From positions 3,656,205 to 3,720,204 of the forward strand of contig NC_055987.1 of assembly GCF_018446385.1 (NCBI RefSeq): 64,000 bases of DNA, read 5' to 3'. The stretch is from Zingiber officinale. Taxonomy: Eukaryota; Streptophyta; Magnoliopsida; Zingiberales; Zingiberaceae. This document shows positions 44,630 to 57,406 of this stretch, one piece after another. The number at the start of each line of letters is the position of its first letter. Within the stretch, counting starts at the first letter, position 1. The notes under the pieces are model-generated. The model did no database searches and had not been told where the DNA came from. It saw only the letters and a list, made by a program, of their open reading frames with translations. The translations under genes and the position numbers were made by a program.

Positions 44630-47330
44630 ATCTCCCCCTTTTTGATGGAATGACAACCTGGTTAAGTTAGTGAAAGCATATGTACGAAACAACATGCATT
44701 TGTGTGGTTTTAAAGTTAGTTTGTGTTTTCAAATTGGTTTAGCTAACTTAACCACCTAACCCTTCTCCCCCTTTGGCATTCATAAAAAAGAAAGCAGGGG
44801 TAAATAAGCATAGTGTAGAGTAATAAAAAGTTTGGTTAAAAAAATTCAAAGATATTGATAAAATTAACAGTAAAAAGATAGTCAAGTTGACTTGGGGGAG
44901 TTTAAGCTTTTGAAAATTCGTTTAAAGCATTTAGCTTTTAGCTTTTAGAAAGCTAGTTAAGTTTTGACAGTGATTTAAGTTTGAAAAAATCTAACTTTCA
45001 TAATTTTTAACACTTGAGTTTTTGCAAATCAAATTTCAGTTTGTAAACATTGATTTTGAACTTTACTTTTAGTTTTCAAAGGAGTTTGGTAGAACTAATT
45101 TTGATAAAGTAAAAATAATTAAATCTAATTTTCAAAAATCAAAATTTTAAAGTTCAAAAGTACTATTTTCTAAACCATGGTTTAAAATACTTGAAAAGTT
45201 GAGTTTTCAAAGACTAAGTAACAAGGATAAAAAGTTTGTGATTTAAAATAAAGAATTTTCACAATTTTAAGCAAGTTGATATTGAAAATTGATTTTCAAA
45301 AGTAAGGAAAGTGATTTTGAGAAGCTTAGTTTGTAAACTTAAGTTTTGAAAAATCTAATTTCCACAATTTTCAAAACTAAGTTAAATCTAATTTTCAGAA
45401 TCAATTTTCAATAAAAAGTAAAACCCAATTCTTAAAAACAACTTAGTTTTATAAGAGTTAGTTTTCAAAAGTAGGTTTAAGAAATTTTTGGGAGAACATT
45501 TTTCAAACAAGATTTAAAATATTTTATATAAAGGAAAAAATTTTTTAATTAATTCCTCCCCCTGAACCTGACATCACTTTAACCAGCTGTCTAACCAATT
45601 AGGTACTAACTAACTATCAGAAGATAGTAGCTTTCACTTGGTTAGTCAGATTAAGTTAATTACAACCAGTCAGTGTTTGACTTGACTGATGAACTTTAAT
45701 CTGATTAATATCTGAATTGTATTTAACGTCCAGACTTATGTTGATGCACTGAAATTAGCATCTTAAGTCCGGACAGTTGGCCTATGCATCTCACCCCTTT
45801 CTATGTTTGTCAAACACAAGCAAGGTAACCCTAGGGTGTTGGTGAGATGCTCAAAAACTAGTCCTATGGGTACATGCTTTCTAAGGATGTAAACCTAGTC
45901 TAAGTCAAAAAACTGTTTTTGAAAGTCTAAAAATGGAAATTTTGAAAACAAACAAGTTTAGCCTATAAGTTGATAAAATTATTTTTGAATTTTTTTTGAA
46001 ATTTCCTAGTCTATTGAGATAGAACATATTCAATGTAAGTTTGAAATGTCACTAGATAAATCCAAAATATTTTACAAATAGTGTAGCTACAGAAGTAGGT
46101 CATCACTAAAGCTACTGCGATGATGAAGGGGGTGGTCCAGATCCCAAGGATCGAAGAAGTGCCATCATCTCGGTGTGGCGGGTGTCCCCGGTGTGACTTT
46201 CCTTTTTTTTTTTTTTTTTTTTTTGGAGTTTGAAATAGGTTTAAGTTTTAAAAATTTTAAGTTAAAGTTTTTAAAATAATTTTTAAGTTTAAAATTGAAA
46301 TTTTTAAAATTTTGCAAATAATTTAAAACAAATTTTTAAAAATAATTTTTAAGTTTAACACCAAATTTTTAAGAATAATTTTTAAGTTAAAATTTTGAAA
46401 GTAATTTTTAAGTTTAAAAGCAAATTTTTAAGTTAAAATTTTGAAAATAATTTTTAAGTTTAAAAAGAAATTTTGAAAATAATTTTTAAGTTTAAAAACA
46501 AATTTTTAAGTTAAAATTTTGAAAGTAATTTTTAAGTTTAAAAACAAATTTTTAAGTTAAAATTTTGAAAATAATTTTTAAGTTTAAAAACAAAATTTTT
46601 AAGTTAAAATTTTGAAAATAATTTTTAAGTTTAAAAAGTTAAAATTTTGAAAATAATTTTTAAGGAAAAAACAAATTTTTAAGTTAAAATTTTGAAAGTA
46701 ATTTTAAGTTCAAAAGCAAATTTTTAAGTTAAAATTTTGAAAATAATTTTTAAGTTTAAAAACAAATTTTTAAGTGAAAATTTTGAAAATAATTTTTAAG
46801 TTTTATTCATCTCACCCGATTTATATTATCAATCAAGGAATCCTATGATTTTGTGAGATGAAATTAGTTAGATTACAGAGTTTTGTTTTAACTTGTGTTA
46901 GATTCAGACTTAGCTTTGGTTTCCACAAATAGGCATTCTTCGGATAAACTTCTAAGCTTGGTGAGTCACAAGGACATCATTAGAAGTAACCAACCTTTCG
47001 AGGTTTTCCGAATAGTCCTATCCACGAAACTTAGTACTAAATCTTGGTCTAACTGGTTAGGATTCGTTTAAGGGTAGCTTCGGTCAGTTCCACTTGGCCA
47101 AATGCACCAGATCGAAACCATATCTTTCTAGACATGCGATGCCCAAGCTTCCCTAACGTACTATCATCCAAAAACTTCACCAGTACCATGAGTCAAGTTA
47201 AACTTGGTCTCTCTTTAACCAATCCTAATTACCCTGCCGGGTTAGTTTGTTTTGGGTTACCCTGTCGGGTAGGTTAGTTTTGGAGGTGCCAGCTATTCTG
47301 GAGCCTCCCCCTGAATTATTGGCCATTAAT
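44630..47330 (-). other. Non-coding AT-rich part of internal region 2
   Basis: It matches 38942-41895 closely and likewise has no open frame. It differs near 44885-44960 and in poly-T and minisatellite length (array about 46250-46800). Confidence 0.8.
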
Positions 47331-48989
47331 TTAGATTTTGGGTTTGTGTCGATTCTTTTTATAGTTATAATCAACTTGGTGATAATCTAAATTTTGTTGA
47401 GTTTTGAATTTTGATTTTAATTTATATTTTAGTTTTTGATCTGATTTATTCAAGTTTATATAATGTATTTTATCTTTAGGTATATAGAATTGATTAAGTG
47501 CTACTTGTGTGGTTAAGCACGCTTTCGGGACCCAAGCTTGTTTGGTTGCTTTGTGTTGGGTTAATAATGATTTAAAGGTTTTGTTTGAGTTTGACTTATA
47601 TCCAAGTCCGGTTTTATTATAGCATGCCTTTTGGTTATTTAGAATTAAATCTAAATTTTTAGATCTTGTTGTGAATTTTTCCAACAATTCTTTTAACTTA
47701 TTAATTTCATTTTTTAATGATAAATTCTCCTCCTCAAGTGTTCGGTCTTGAGTTGGATTCGAATTTTTTAATTGTTCCTTGAGGTTTTGATTTTCCTCAA
47801 GAAGAGATTTACTTTCATTTTCCAATTTAACTAATTTTTTATTTAAACACGAGATAATTCTAAAGAATTTATGATTTAAGTTTAGGTATACCTCTTCGGA
47901 ACCTTCGGAAACGAGTGCGGACTCGTGGCTCGATTCGGGTTCGGACCCGTCTTCCGATTCCTCTGATTCGTCTTCCGTTTCAGCTTCGCGAGCCATCAGC
48001 GCGAGGTGACTTTGGTGCTTTTCTCCTTCCGATTCGTCTGAGGAGGAATCGTCCCATGTTGCTTTGAGGGCTTTCTTCTTTGTTGACTTTGGTTTGTCAA
48101 GTTTCAATCTTGGGCATTCGTTCTTGTAGTGCCCCTTTTTGTTACATCCGAAACATGTGACATTTCTTGAGTCGGCTGGCGAACTGATCTTCTGAAGATC
48201 CTGTTTGCTGAAGCTTCTCTTTTTCCTGGTGAACATTTTCCTTACCAGGTTCACCAGGTGTTCTTCGTCTTCAGAGTCTTGATCGGAATCTTCTTCAGAT
48301 TCGGGTTTGTTCTTCTTTTCTTTAGAGGAACCTGCAAATAAAGTTATACCTTTCTCGACCCCGGCGTTAGTTTGCTCATGAAGTTCTAATTCACAGAAGA
48401 GTTCATCCAATTTTAATTTAGATAAATTTTTTGAAATTTTGTAGGCATCTACAATTGATGCCCACAAATTATTTCGCGGAAAAGCATTTAACGCGTACCT
48501 TATTAAGTCTCGGTTCTCCATTTGGTGGCCTATCGCGTGGAGACCGTTGAGGATATCTTTGATCCTCGCGTGGAGCTGACTTGCCGTTTCTCCTTCCTGC
48601 ATTTTTATATTAAAAATTTTATTTAACAACAAATCTTTTTGTTACCTTCGCGTCGCTTGTTCCTTCGTGCAGCTCGATCAGTTTATCCCAAAGCTCCTTA
48701 GCGTTTTGATGCGGTCCGACTCGGTTCAGTTCTTCTCGTGTTAGTCCGCAGTGTAGAGTATTGATGGCTTTGTTTTCAATTGATGCCTTTTTCTTTATAT
48801 CATTTGTCCAGTCTTCAGGGTCTAGTATGTTCCCGGAGTTGTCTACTGGAATTTTGTAAATCCTTGTGACGCTCATCCATTGGTCGTAGTCTGTCTTCAT
48901 GTAGACCTCCATTCTCCTCTTCCAGTACGAAAAATCATCCCCGTTGAATAGGGGAGGACGTACTGTGCTGAAGCCTTCTTGTTAGACAT
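47331..48989 (-). pseudogene. Gag of tandem element, copy 2
   Basis: A 433-residue frame (48632-47331) covers most of gag: KIFNIKMQEGETASQLHARI (capsid), then a zinc knuckle CFGCNKKGHYKNEC near 48150-48110. Next come an acidic serine-rich stretch and a coiled-coil tail. The N-terminal part lies in another frame (48912-48619), with a one-base difference at the start codon region (48980-48989). A second frameshift lies near 48630. It ends without protease, integrase or RT, so the family is gag-only and would need another element's enzymes to move. Confidence 0.87.
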
Positions 48990-49231
48990 CTTATCCTGCA
49001 CACACTAAATTAACTGGAAAAAAAAATCCCAAGACTTCGTCTTGGATTAGCAGTGCGGGAGAAATAGAAACTCTAAGTTGGTGTTGTACCAATTTAGATT
49101 TTAAATGCAACGAGAGAAAAAATCTTCCAAAAAGATAATAATATCAGTTTTGAATTGTAAAAAAAATGATTTCACCCCCTGTCTGATTGGTGGTTGCACC
49201 AAATCAGAGCGGTACCGGCTTTGATACCACT

Positions 49232-50239
49232 TGTAAGACCGTTAGATTCGATAGAGGGGGGGGGTGAATATCGATTCGAAAATCTCGAGTTAAGACGCAG
49301 CGGAAAAGTAAAGAAGTAAAGAGATGAACACTGTTGATTTTTACTTCGTTCGGAGCCTGTGACGACTCCTACTCGAAGGCCCGTACTCCTTGAGTACTTT
49401 CATTGGGCAATTCACTAGCAATTCGGATAATTACAATTTACGTACAAATATTGCTAATGAAAAGAAGGAAAACAAAGCTAACCGACAAACAATAAATTAA
49501 GAAGGAGAGCCGGAGTGAGTCGTCGGAGCTTTGTGAGCGTCGTTGGAGCGCAGAGCAGCAGAGTGATTGGATTCAGAGTTCTCAGAAGACTGATGTTTTG
49601 AAGCTCCTGCCTGGGGCTTCTTTTATATCTTTCGGGCGCCTGGAATGTGACGTAACACTCCCAACCAGCATTCTCCAAGTGTCAACGTCGTCCTGGGGAT
49701 AAAACTTGCCTCCGGGCGCCCGGACCTCCGGGCGCCCGAATCCCCTCCGGGCGCCCGGACCCCTCTTCTCCAGAAAGTCCTTCTCCTGCAAGAAAAGGTT
49801 AGTCCGAGGCAAATGTACCCTGCAGCAAAGAATGTTAGCACAGTTTTATCGATAAGCAAAGTATGACTTAGATTCCGTCTTTCCGAGACCGGAATCTAGT
49901 CACGATCTCGACTTAGATATCCGAAATGGATCTAAGCCGGATCGACGCCTAATGTCCCCTTCCCGGGAACGCGTCCTCACAGTCACTCCCCTCCAGTGAC
50001 TTACCTCACTTACCTGCCAGACGTCCGGTCAGCCCGTCGACCCGTCTGGACTTCTCGCCAAGCGTCCGGTCAGCCCGTCGACCCGCTTGGACTTCTCGCC
50101 AGCTATCCGGTCAGCCCGTCGACCTAGCTGGACTTTTCCTGCACACTTGATCAAAGTGTCAGACAACAACACAACTAACTTAACCTATTTGTCATTCATC
50201 AAAACCTGGGTTAGACCGTTAGTGCTACCCGCACCAACA
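49232..50239 (-). repeat. LTR 3 of the tandem element (outer, 5' on minus strand)
   Basis: It is 1008 bp, shorter because it has three instead of five 41-bp repeats, and it carries a deletion near 49628. It has three CCGGGCGCCCG units near 49715-49765. The adjacent primer-binding site is mutated (TTTGATACCA, 49220-49229). Confidence 0.93.
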
Positions 50240-51863
50240 GGAGCAGCCTCAAGCATCTGTAGCTGAGAGTTCACAGCCGCGAGATTCGAAGAAGGGAAAG
50301 GCCCTTGTTATACCTGAAGCATTCCCCGAGGATCCAGACGAGAAAGTACCTTTCTCAGCCATGATTCTAAATGAAAGACTGCCTAAGGGTTATAGAGCTC
50401 CATCGATCGAAGAATATGATGGGAGCAAGGATCCGGAAGATCATCTGTGAAAATTCAAAAACGCAACCCTGCTGCACCAATATAGCGATGCTGTTAAATG
50501 CAGAGCTTTCCTAAATACTTTATCTGGTTCATCCTTAAAATGGTTTGACGGGTTGCCTCAAGGGTCCATCACCTGTTTCCTGGACTTCAAAACGGCTTTT
50601 CTGCGCCGATTTGCCAGCAGTAAGAAATATCAAAAGACAGATCATTGTCTTTTCGCTCTAAAGCAGAGGCCGACTGAGCCCCTAAGAAGTTATATAAACC
50701 GCTTTAATCAAGTGACTCAAGATGTTCCCACTGCCACTTCGGAGATTCTGATGAGTGCCTTTTCCCATGGATTGGGAGAAGGTGAATTCTTCAGAGATCT
50801 CATTAAGAATCCTGCTCGGAATTTTGATGAGATGGTGGAAAAAGCTGCTTCTTACATCAAGGTAGAAGAAGCACAAGCAGCTCGCAGGAAGGCCGAAAAA
50901 CCACTTCCTCCCACCAACAGGCAGGAAAGAAGAGCGCCTCAACCACCCCCTCAACCTCTGCCACGAGCCCGGGAGGTCCGACCTGCCTTTCATTCCGGAC
51001 CCGAAATTCGACCTGCCCCTCGAGTGGCCGCTGTACATATCCCCCGACCTAGGCCAGGGAGTAATCGATATTGCACTTATCATAGATCCCATACACATGA
51101 TACTAACCATTGCTTTCAGTTTGCTCGGGACTCTAAGCGAGTTGCTGAGATGGGTTTGCCCCCACCTGAGCTAGCTCCTCAGTTAATCAAGATGATGGAA
51201 GAACAAAGGGTGGCGGGACAAGCCGGGCCATCTCGCCCTGACCTCGCAGGCACTCATCAGCCTGGCCGAGGAAAAGAGCCAGAAGGATCACGAGAAGTTG
51301 AGAACAGAGGCAATGCGGCCGTCAGAGAGATAGGCATGATCTCAGGGGGGCCAACCGACGGGGACTCAGGGAGAGCACGAAAATCTCATGTTCGGCGATT
51401 GGAGGTTCATGCTGTTGGGTGCAGTCAGGATCAAGCTGCTGGCCCTGTTATTAGTTTTGGGCCAGCAGACCTGGAGGGCTTGGAGTTGCCTCATGACGAC
51501 GCACTCATCATCAAAGCCATCATTGCCAACAACCGAGTGGCTCGGGTTTTTGTCGATACCGGGAGTTCAGTCGACATTCTATTCAGGACTGCATTTGAAG
51601 AAATGCAGATTGATGCTGCTGAGCTTCAACCAGTAGCCACCTCTTTATATGGATTCACGGGCAATGAAGTGAAGCATATGAGTCAGATTAAGCTGGCTAT
51701 ATCTCTGGGGACCGAGCCACTGGTGCGCACAAGGAGGAGCACGTTTATAGTGGTGGATTCCCCTTCTTCTTATAATGTTATCCTAGGGAGGCCCGCCCTG
51801 CATGAATTTAGGGCCGTTGTCTCCACCTTTCACCAAAAAATCAAGTTTCCTGTGGGCGAGTAG
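50240..51863 (+). pseudogene. Tat element 2 gag (rest) and protease
   Basis: This is the same frame as 37599-37866 after the nested tandem. TGA at 50448-50450 interrupts the capsid just before KFKNATLLHQY, where element 1 has Gly. Capsid (KWFDGLPQGSITCF near 50540) and basic linker follow. The protease part reads VDTGSSVDILF near 51550 and VDSPSSYNVILGRPAL near 51754. TAG at 51861-51863 ends this part, and the frame resumes directly after it. Confidence 0.9.
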
Positions 51864-54800
51864 GCCGGGGAAGTTAGAGGGGAACAGAAGGTCTCTCGGC
51901 GATGTTATATCGATATGGTCCGAGTTGAGGCTCGGAAACATCAAAGGATGCAGGATGGAGGTGTTCATGTCGTTCAAGAGGAGCATCTTCCTATATCTGA
52001 GGAGCCTATCCCCTGGGAAGAAGTGCAACTACATGCTGAGCGACCTGAGAGTCTGACTAGGGTTGCGAGCGATCTGTCCTCTTCCCTCAAAGAAGAATTA
52101 ATTCAGTGTTTAATCCGCAATAGGGATGTATTTGCCTGGTCTACGGAGGAACTTCCTGGGGTTAAGCCAGAGGTGGCTGAGCACAAGTTGCATTTGTTAC
52201 CTGAGTCCCGGCCCGTGAAGCAAAAGAAAAGAAATTTCTCAGCTGACCAGAATAAAATAATAAGAACCGAGGTGGACCAGCTCAAGAAGGCCGAACATGT
52301 TCGAGAAGTGCAATTTCCCTCATGGCTTTCCAACGTGGCCTTGGTAAAGAAGCCTAACAACAAGTGGAGAGTATATATAGATTTCCGAGACCTTAACCGG
52401 GCCAGCCCCAAAGACTGTTATCCTCTGCCTCAGATTGATCAAATGATGGATTTCACAGCCGGATGCGAAAGAATATGTATGCTGGACGCTTACCAGGGGT
52501 ATCATCAAATACCTCTAGCCCGGGAAGATCAAGAGAAGGTTAGTTTTATTACGGCTGACGGTACTTTCTATTATACTGTCATGCCCTTTGGCCTCAGGAA
52601 CGCCGGAGCCACATACCAGCGAATGATGGATAAAATCTTCCGGGAGCAGATCGGGCGAAATGTGGAAGTTTACGTAGATGACATACTTATCAAGTTCCCG
52701 CTGGCTGAAAACTTGATCAAAGATGTGGAGGAAACGTGCAGAACTCTTCGACAGTATGGGTTGAAGCTCAATCCCTTGAAATGTCTATTCGGGGCTAAAG
52801 GAGGAAAATTCTTAGGTTATCTGGTGACCGAGCGAGGAATAGAGGCCAATCCTGAAAAAGTTCAGGTACTCAAGGATATGCAGCCGCCTCAGAATTTAAA
52901 GGAAACTCAGAAGCTGTTCGACAGAATAACAACCCTGTCAAGATTCATTTCCATATCTGCGGATCGGGCCGCCCCTTTTTTCAAGGTGTTAAGGAAAGCC
53001 TCCAAGTTCCAGTGGGATGAAGAATGCACTAAAGCTTTTGAAGAGTTGAAGAAGTATCTGGAGACCCTGCCTTCTCTTTTTAAGCCAATTATAGGGGAAC
53101 CCTTATGGGTTTATTTGTCAGCCACCCCTGAGGCTGTAGGGGCAGTGCTCGTTAAAGAGCATGACAATGTATAACGACCAGTGTATTTCTTCAGCCATTT
53201 ATTGAAGGGCGCCGAGTCCCGATATACGACACTCGAGAAGTTGGTTTACGGATTGGTTCTTATGGCTCAGCGGTTACGACCTTACTTTTTATCGCATCCA
53301 ATCACAGTTTTAACCAATAGCACCATGGGAAGAGCACTGACTAATGTCGAAGTTGCGGGTCGGCTTATTAAATGGGCCACAGAGTTGGGAGAATACGACA
53401 TACAATATCAGCCTCGCACCACTATTAAGGCACAAGCCCTAGCAGATTTCTTAATAGAGGTACATCAAGCCAGCCCTGAGGAAACGTGGAAGATTTATGT
53501 GGATGGGTCTGTTAATCATCAAGGGAGTGGAGTCAGTGTCTTAGTAATATCTCCTCAAGGAGATATACTGCAGGTGGCAGTGCGATTGAATTTCCGAGCC
53601 ACTAATAATGAGGCAGAGTATGAAGTTTTGTTGGCTGGGTTGCAAGCAGCCCGACATGTTGGAGCAGCCCGGGTAATCATCTATTCAGATTCCCAGTTGG
53701 TGACTCAACAGGTTACTGGCAACTTTATTATAAATTGTGATAAATTGCAAATGTATCGGGAAGCCTATGAAAAGATGAAGGCAGAATTTACAGAGGTCAC
53801 TATAACAAAGATACCCCGGTCAGAGAATGAGCGAGCAGACAAATTAGCAAAGATGGCCAGTTCCTTAACTACTTGGGTGCTGGATCGGTCAACGGCGCAA
53901 ACCTTTATGATAGCCCAGATAGATTTGCAAAACAATGCAGGAGCAACTATTGATTGGCGGGCACCCGTGATTAGTTATCTCAGGCAAGGGATCTTACCTA
54001 CAGATCCCGAGGAATCCCGATTAATAAGAAGGCAAGCCCATGCTTATGTCATGATTGGGGACCAGCTATACAAAAGATCCTTCTCTCGACCCTTGCTTAA
54101 ATGTTTGAGTATAGAGGAAGCCGACCAGGCCTTGCGAGAAATACATTTAGGATGTTGTGGCAGTCATGTGGGAGGTCGGACGTTATCTCGCAAGGTACTC
54201 CTGGCCGAGTATTTCTGGCCTACTTTACAAAGGGACACTCAGAGATTGGTGAACACCTGCTTGTCCTGCTAGAAACATCAGAACTTGACACATCGACCTA
54301 CAGCTTTGTTGAGAACGTCGATCGTGTCCTGTCCTTTTGATCAATGGGGCATGGATATCGTAGGACCATTTCCGATGGCACCCAGTCAAAGGCGTTTCTT
54401 ATTGGTAGTCATGGATTATTTTTCCAAGTGGGTAGAAGCAGAAGCCTTGACCCGGATTACGGAGGATGCGGTTATTCAATTCTTGTGGAAGAGCATCCTT
54501 TGCTGATTTGGTATTCCTCATAAGCTGGTGTCTGACAATGGAAGGCAGTTTCAAGGACAAAGAATACAAGCCTGGTGTAAGGGATTTGATATAACGCAAG
54601 TTTTCACTTCAGTAGCTTATCCTCAAAGCAATGGTCAGACTGAAGTAATTAACAGAGAAATAGTCCGAGGTCTGAAGGTTAAGCTAGAGCATGTAGGAGG
54701 CAATTGGGTGGAAGAGCTACCAAGCATTCTATGGGCTTATCGTACAACATCTCGGGAAAGCACAGGTCTGACGTCATTTCACCTGGTTTATGGCAATGAG

Positions 54801-55178
54801 GCAGTGGTACCCATAGAGATTGGTGTACCGTCAGTTAGAAGGATACTCTATGATGAAGGAAATACGGAGCGACGGCTAGCTGAGCTGGATCTTATTAGCG
54901 AAACCCGAGATCGAACGATGGCTCGGCTAGAGGCTTATCGGCAAAGAATGAGACAAAATTACAACCGAAGAGTAGTTCCCCGATTCTTTGGGGAAGGAGA
55001 TCTGGTCTGGAAGCAAATCAAGCCAATAGGAGATGTGACTAAGTTAGCACCGCAATGGGATGGACCTTATAAGGTCATTAAAAAGTTAGTTTCCGGAGCT
55101 TATTATTTGCAAGATGAACAAGGTAAGAGGCTGGATGGGCCCTGGAGCGCTAATTACCTACGACCTTATCGAGTTTGA
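51864..55178 (+). pseudogene. Tat element 2 pol, four-stop relic in one continuous frame
   Basis: Reverse transcriptase (YVDDILIKF near 52672) is followed by RNase H (FFSHLLKGAESRYTTLEKL near 53190) and a second RNase H (IYVDGSVNHQGSGVSV near 53490, NNEAEYEVL near 53604). Integrase follows with its zinc region near 54150-54270, WGMDIVGPF near 54345 and LVSDNGRQF near 54526. All parts are in one frame to TGA 55176. Stops at 51861 (TAG), 53172 (TAA), 54270 (TAG) and 54504 (TGA) interrupt it. At 53172, 54270 and 54504 the comparison with element 1 or the family suggests Gln or Arg codons changed by C to T. Confidence 0.93.
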
Positions 55179-55389
55179 AAAGACAGGCCGGGAAGTGCAG
55201 ACCAAATGATGAGCCTAGCTGTGACTCATCTCATAGGTCGGGTTAGTATACCTGAAAAGGCGGATCGGGAAAAGCGGGAAATGTAAGAACAGATTGTATG
55301 AAAAACTTTATGACAAAGCTAAGCATCTTAAAGCAAGCATCAAAAAGTAAGCGAAGAAACAATAAAGTAGTTTACAAGCAATTTTCAGG
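55179..55389. other. Spacer between pol and antisense gene, Tat element 2
   Basis: It lacks the tandem array found in element 1 and has no coding signal. It probably holds the antisense gene's 3' untranslated region. Confidence 0.5.
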
Positions 55390-56954
55390 TCATTGTATAT
55401 CGAAAGGATCGAATATCTCGTTTGATATCTCTTTAAGGATTCGATCATGGTCCAGGAATTCAGGAGGGGAAATGGATTTTAAATAGTCTTGCTCGTGAAG
55501 TTGTCGTAATGCTCCGCCCGGCCAGTAAATAACAGACGTGGAAAAATGATGTCCCACTTGGGCGCAAAATTCTGGAGAACGCAGATACACAGCGCGGCTC
55601 TGTAAGCATCGATCGTTCTCCCCTTCTTTATAAATCGTTAAAGTCGTTGACATGCCCTCTGTTGTGGCTCTAGCCTGAGCTAGTTCATTTCTGGCAGTGG
55701 CCAAGTCTGTCGCTTGGGAACTCAGACGGGTCTCCTGAGATTGTAAAAGGGCCTCCTGTGATTTTAACTTTTGATCCTGATTCTGCACCAGAGTCTCGGC
55801 CGCACGCAGTTTTTGAACCAACTGGTCCATAGCTCTTTGCTGCTCTAGAGCCTGCTGATCCATATTCTGTTGGTGCACAGTATCGGCTTGACTTTGCTTT
55901 TTCTGGAGATCTTTAAGTTCGTGGTTGGATAGAGCTAGGGACACTTCTAGACTATTTTTCCTTCTGGCCAGCTCTTTTATTTCCGCTCGCAAAGCATGAC
56001 TGGCTTGGGTAGGATTGTTTAGTTGTATTTCTAGTTCAGCAACGCGGTCTCGCAATATCTTATTCTGATGATGAGCAGCGTGGAGAGAATGATTCATTAT
56101 CAGAGATTCTGCATAGGCCTGCGACACATAAGAAGTATCTGATAAGAGTGAGAAAAGCAACAGTTGGGGAATCTTTAAGGGGTACCTTGGTATATAACTC
56201 TGCAAATGGGTCCATCTGGGCCGGGGGGGGGGGAGGGGCAAGGAATCCATATGCCGCAGGCTTTCTTCCCATATAGTGGCCAGACGACCTTTCATTTTTA
56301 GGGAGCTGGTGGGAATATCCGTTCGAGGCCATAATTGTGCCTCAGAAGGAAGAGTGGTGCAATAATCCTGATAAATAAGCGGAGGAGGGCCTGAGGGACC
56401 CGCAGCGGAATTTGGAGGAGCTGAAGGCTCGTCGGTTGCATCGAAAGGAGCTGAAAAAGGTCCTTGAGGAGGTACTGCAGGTGGGATAATAAAGGGGCGC
56501 TCCGAGGGGCCGGCTTCATCTTCTTGAGCATGTGGCGAGGGGGCAGAGGGAGCAGATGGGGGCTCGGCCCGATTATTAGATGGAGGAGGATCAGCTGCCT
56601 GACTCGGGGATGAAGGGGGAGTCACCTGAGGGTGTGTAGGAAAAGCAGCTGCATTTGGAGGAGAAGGGATAGATGATGGGCCAGAGTCAAATATTGGGCA
56701 AGGAGCTCGGTGCCGACGTCTCTGAGACAGCGGCTGATCGTCAGAGTCAGAGTCGACGGAAGACGATCGAGCCGTGCGTCTAGAAGGAATAGAGACATTT
56801 TGACTCAGGCGTACATTTGTGGCACGAGCCCGACAAGCCGCATGAGAGGCCTCTCTGAAAGCAGGATCAGCAAAGGGGACGTTGCTCGTTCTTCCGCCAA
56901 GGCCCATAAGCCTTGCACTAAGACCCAGACCAGGGATGTAAGAGGCCCGGGGAG

Positions 56955-57236
56955 CACTACAAGAAAAAAGCCAACGGTTTTTCACCGTTGTCGTAGCCCT
57001 TTTCGGACTGTTGTTAAAGGCTGTGTTGTTAAAGGGGGTACTCAAAGACAACAGTTTTTAACCGTTGTCTTTGAAGGCAAAGACAACAGTTTTACAACAG
57101 TGAAAAACCGTTGTCTTTTCATTCAAAGACAACAGTTTTTCACCGTTGTCTTTGAGCGTCTACCTTTAATAACAGGGTCTTCAACAACAGTTTTAAACTA
57201 TCTACGACAACGGTGAAAAACCGTTGTCTTTTTTAG
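56955..57236. repeat. CACTA left terminal and sub-terminal repeats
   Basis: Short motifs around CAACGGT/ACCGTTG and CAACAGT occur at least ten times in both orientations and can form hairpins. Confidence 0.88.
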
Positions 57237-57406
57237 ATAAAAAATAAAAAAAATTAATGCACAATTTTCCAATATTATAAATCATTCAAAATACTAAATT
57301 TCAAAATAAAATTTAATATACAATTTTCTAACATTCAAAAATAATATCTATAACATTCTGAAGAAATTTCATAAGCAACCAACAAAATTTCATAAGCAAC
57401 CAACAA

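Larger units (their letters stand above)
37867..50239 (-). mobile_element. Tandem Copia-like retrotransposon: LTR-internal-LTR-internal-LTR
   Basis: Three LTRs (37867-38941, 43554-44629, 49232-50239) alternate with two nearly identical internal regions (38942-43553 and 44630-49231). On the minus strand each internal region has a primer-binding site next to its right-hand LTR and a purine tract (AAAAAGGGGGAGAT) before its left-hand LTR. Two elements therefore share the middle LTR. Perfect 5-bp repeats GGAGC (37862-37866 and 50240-50244) flank the whole unit. That points to one insertion later doubled by unequal LTR recombination. Each internal region carries a gag gene but no pol. Confidence 0.93.
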
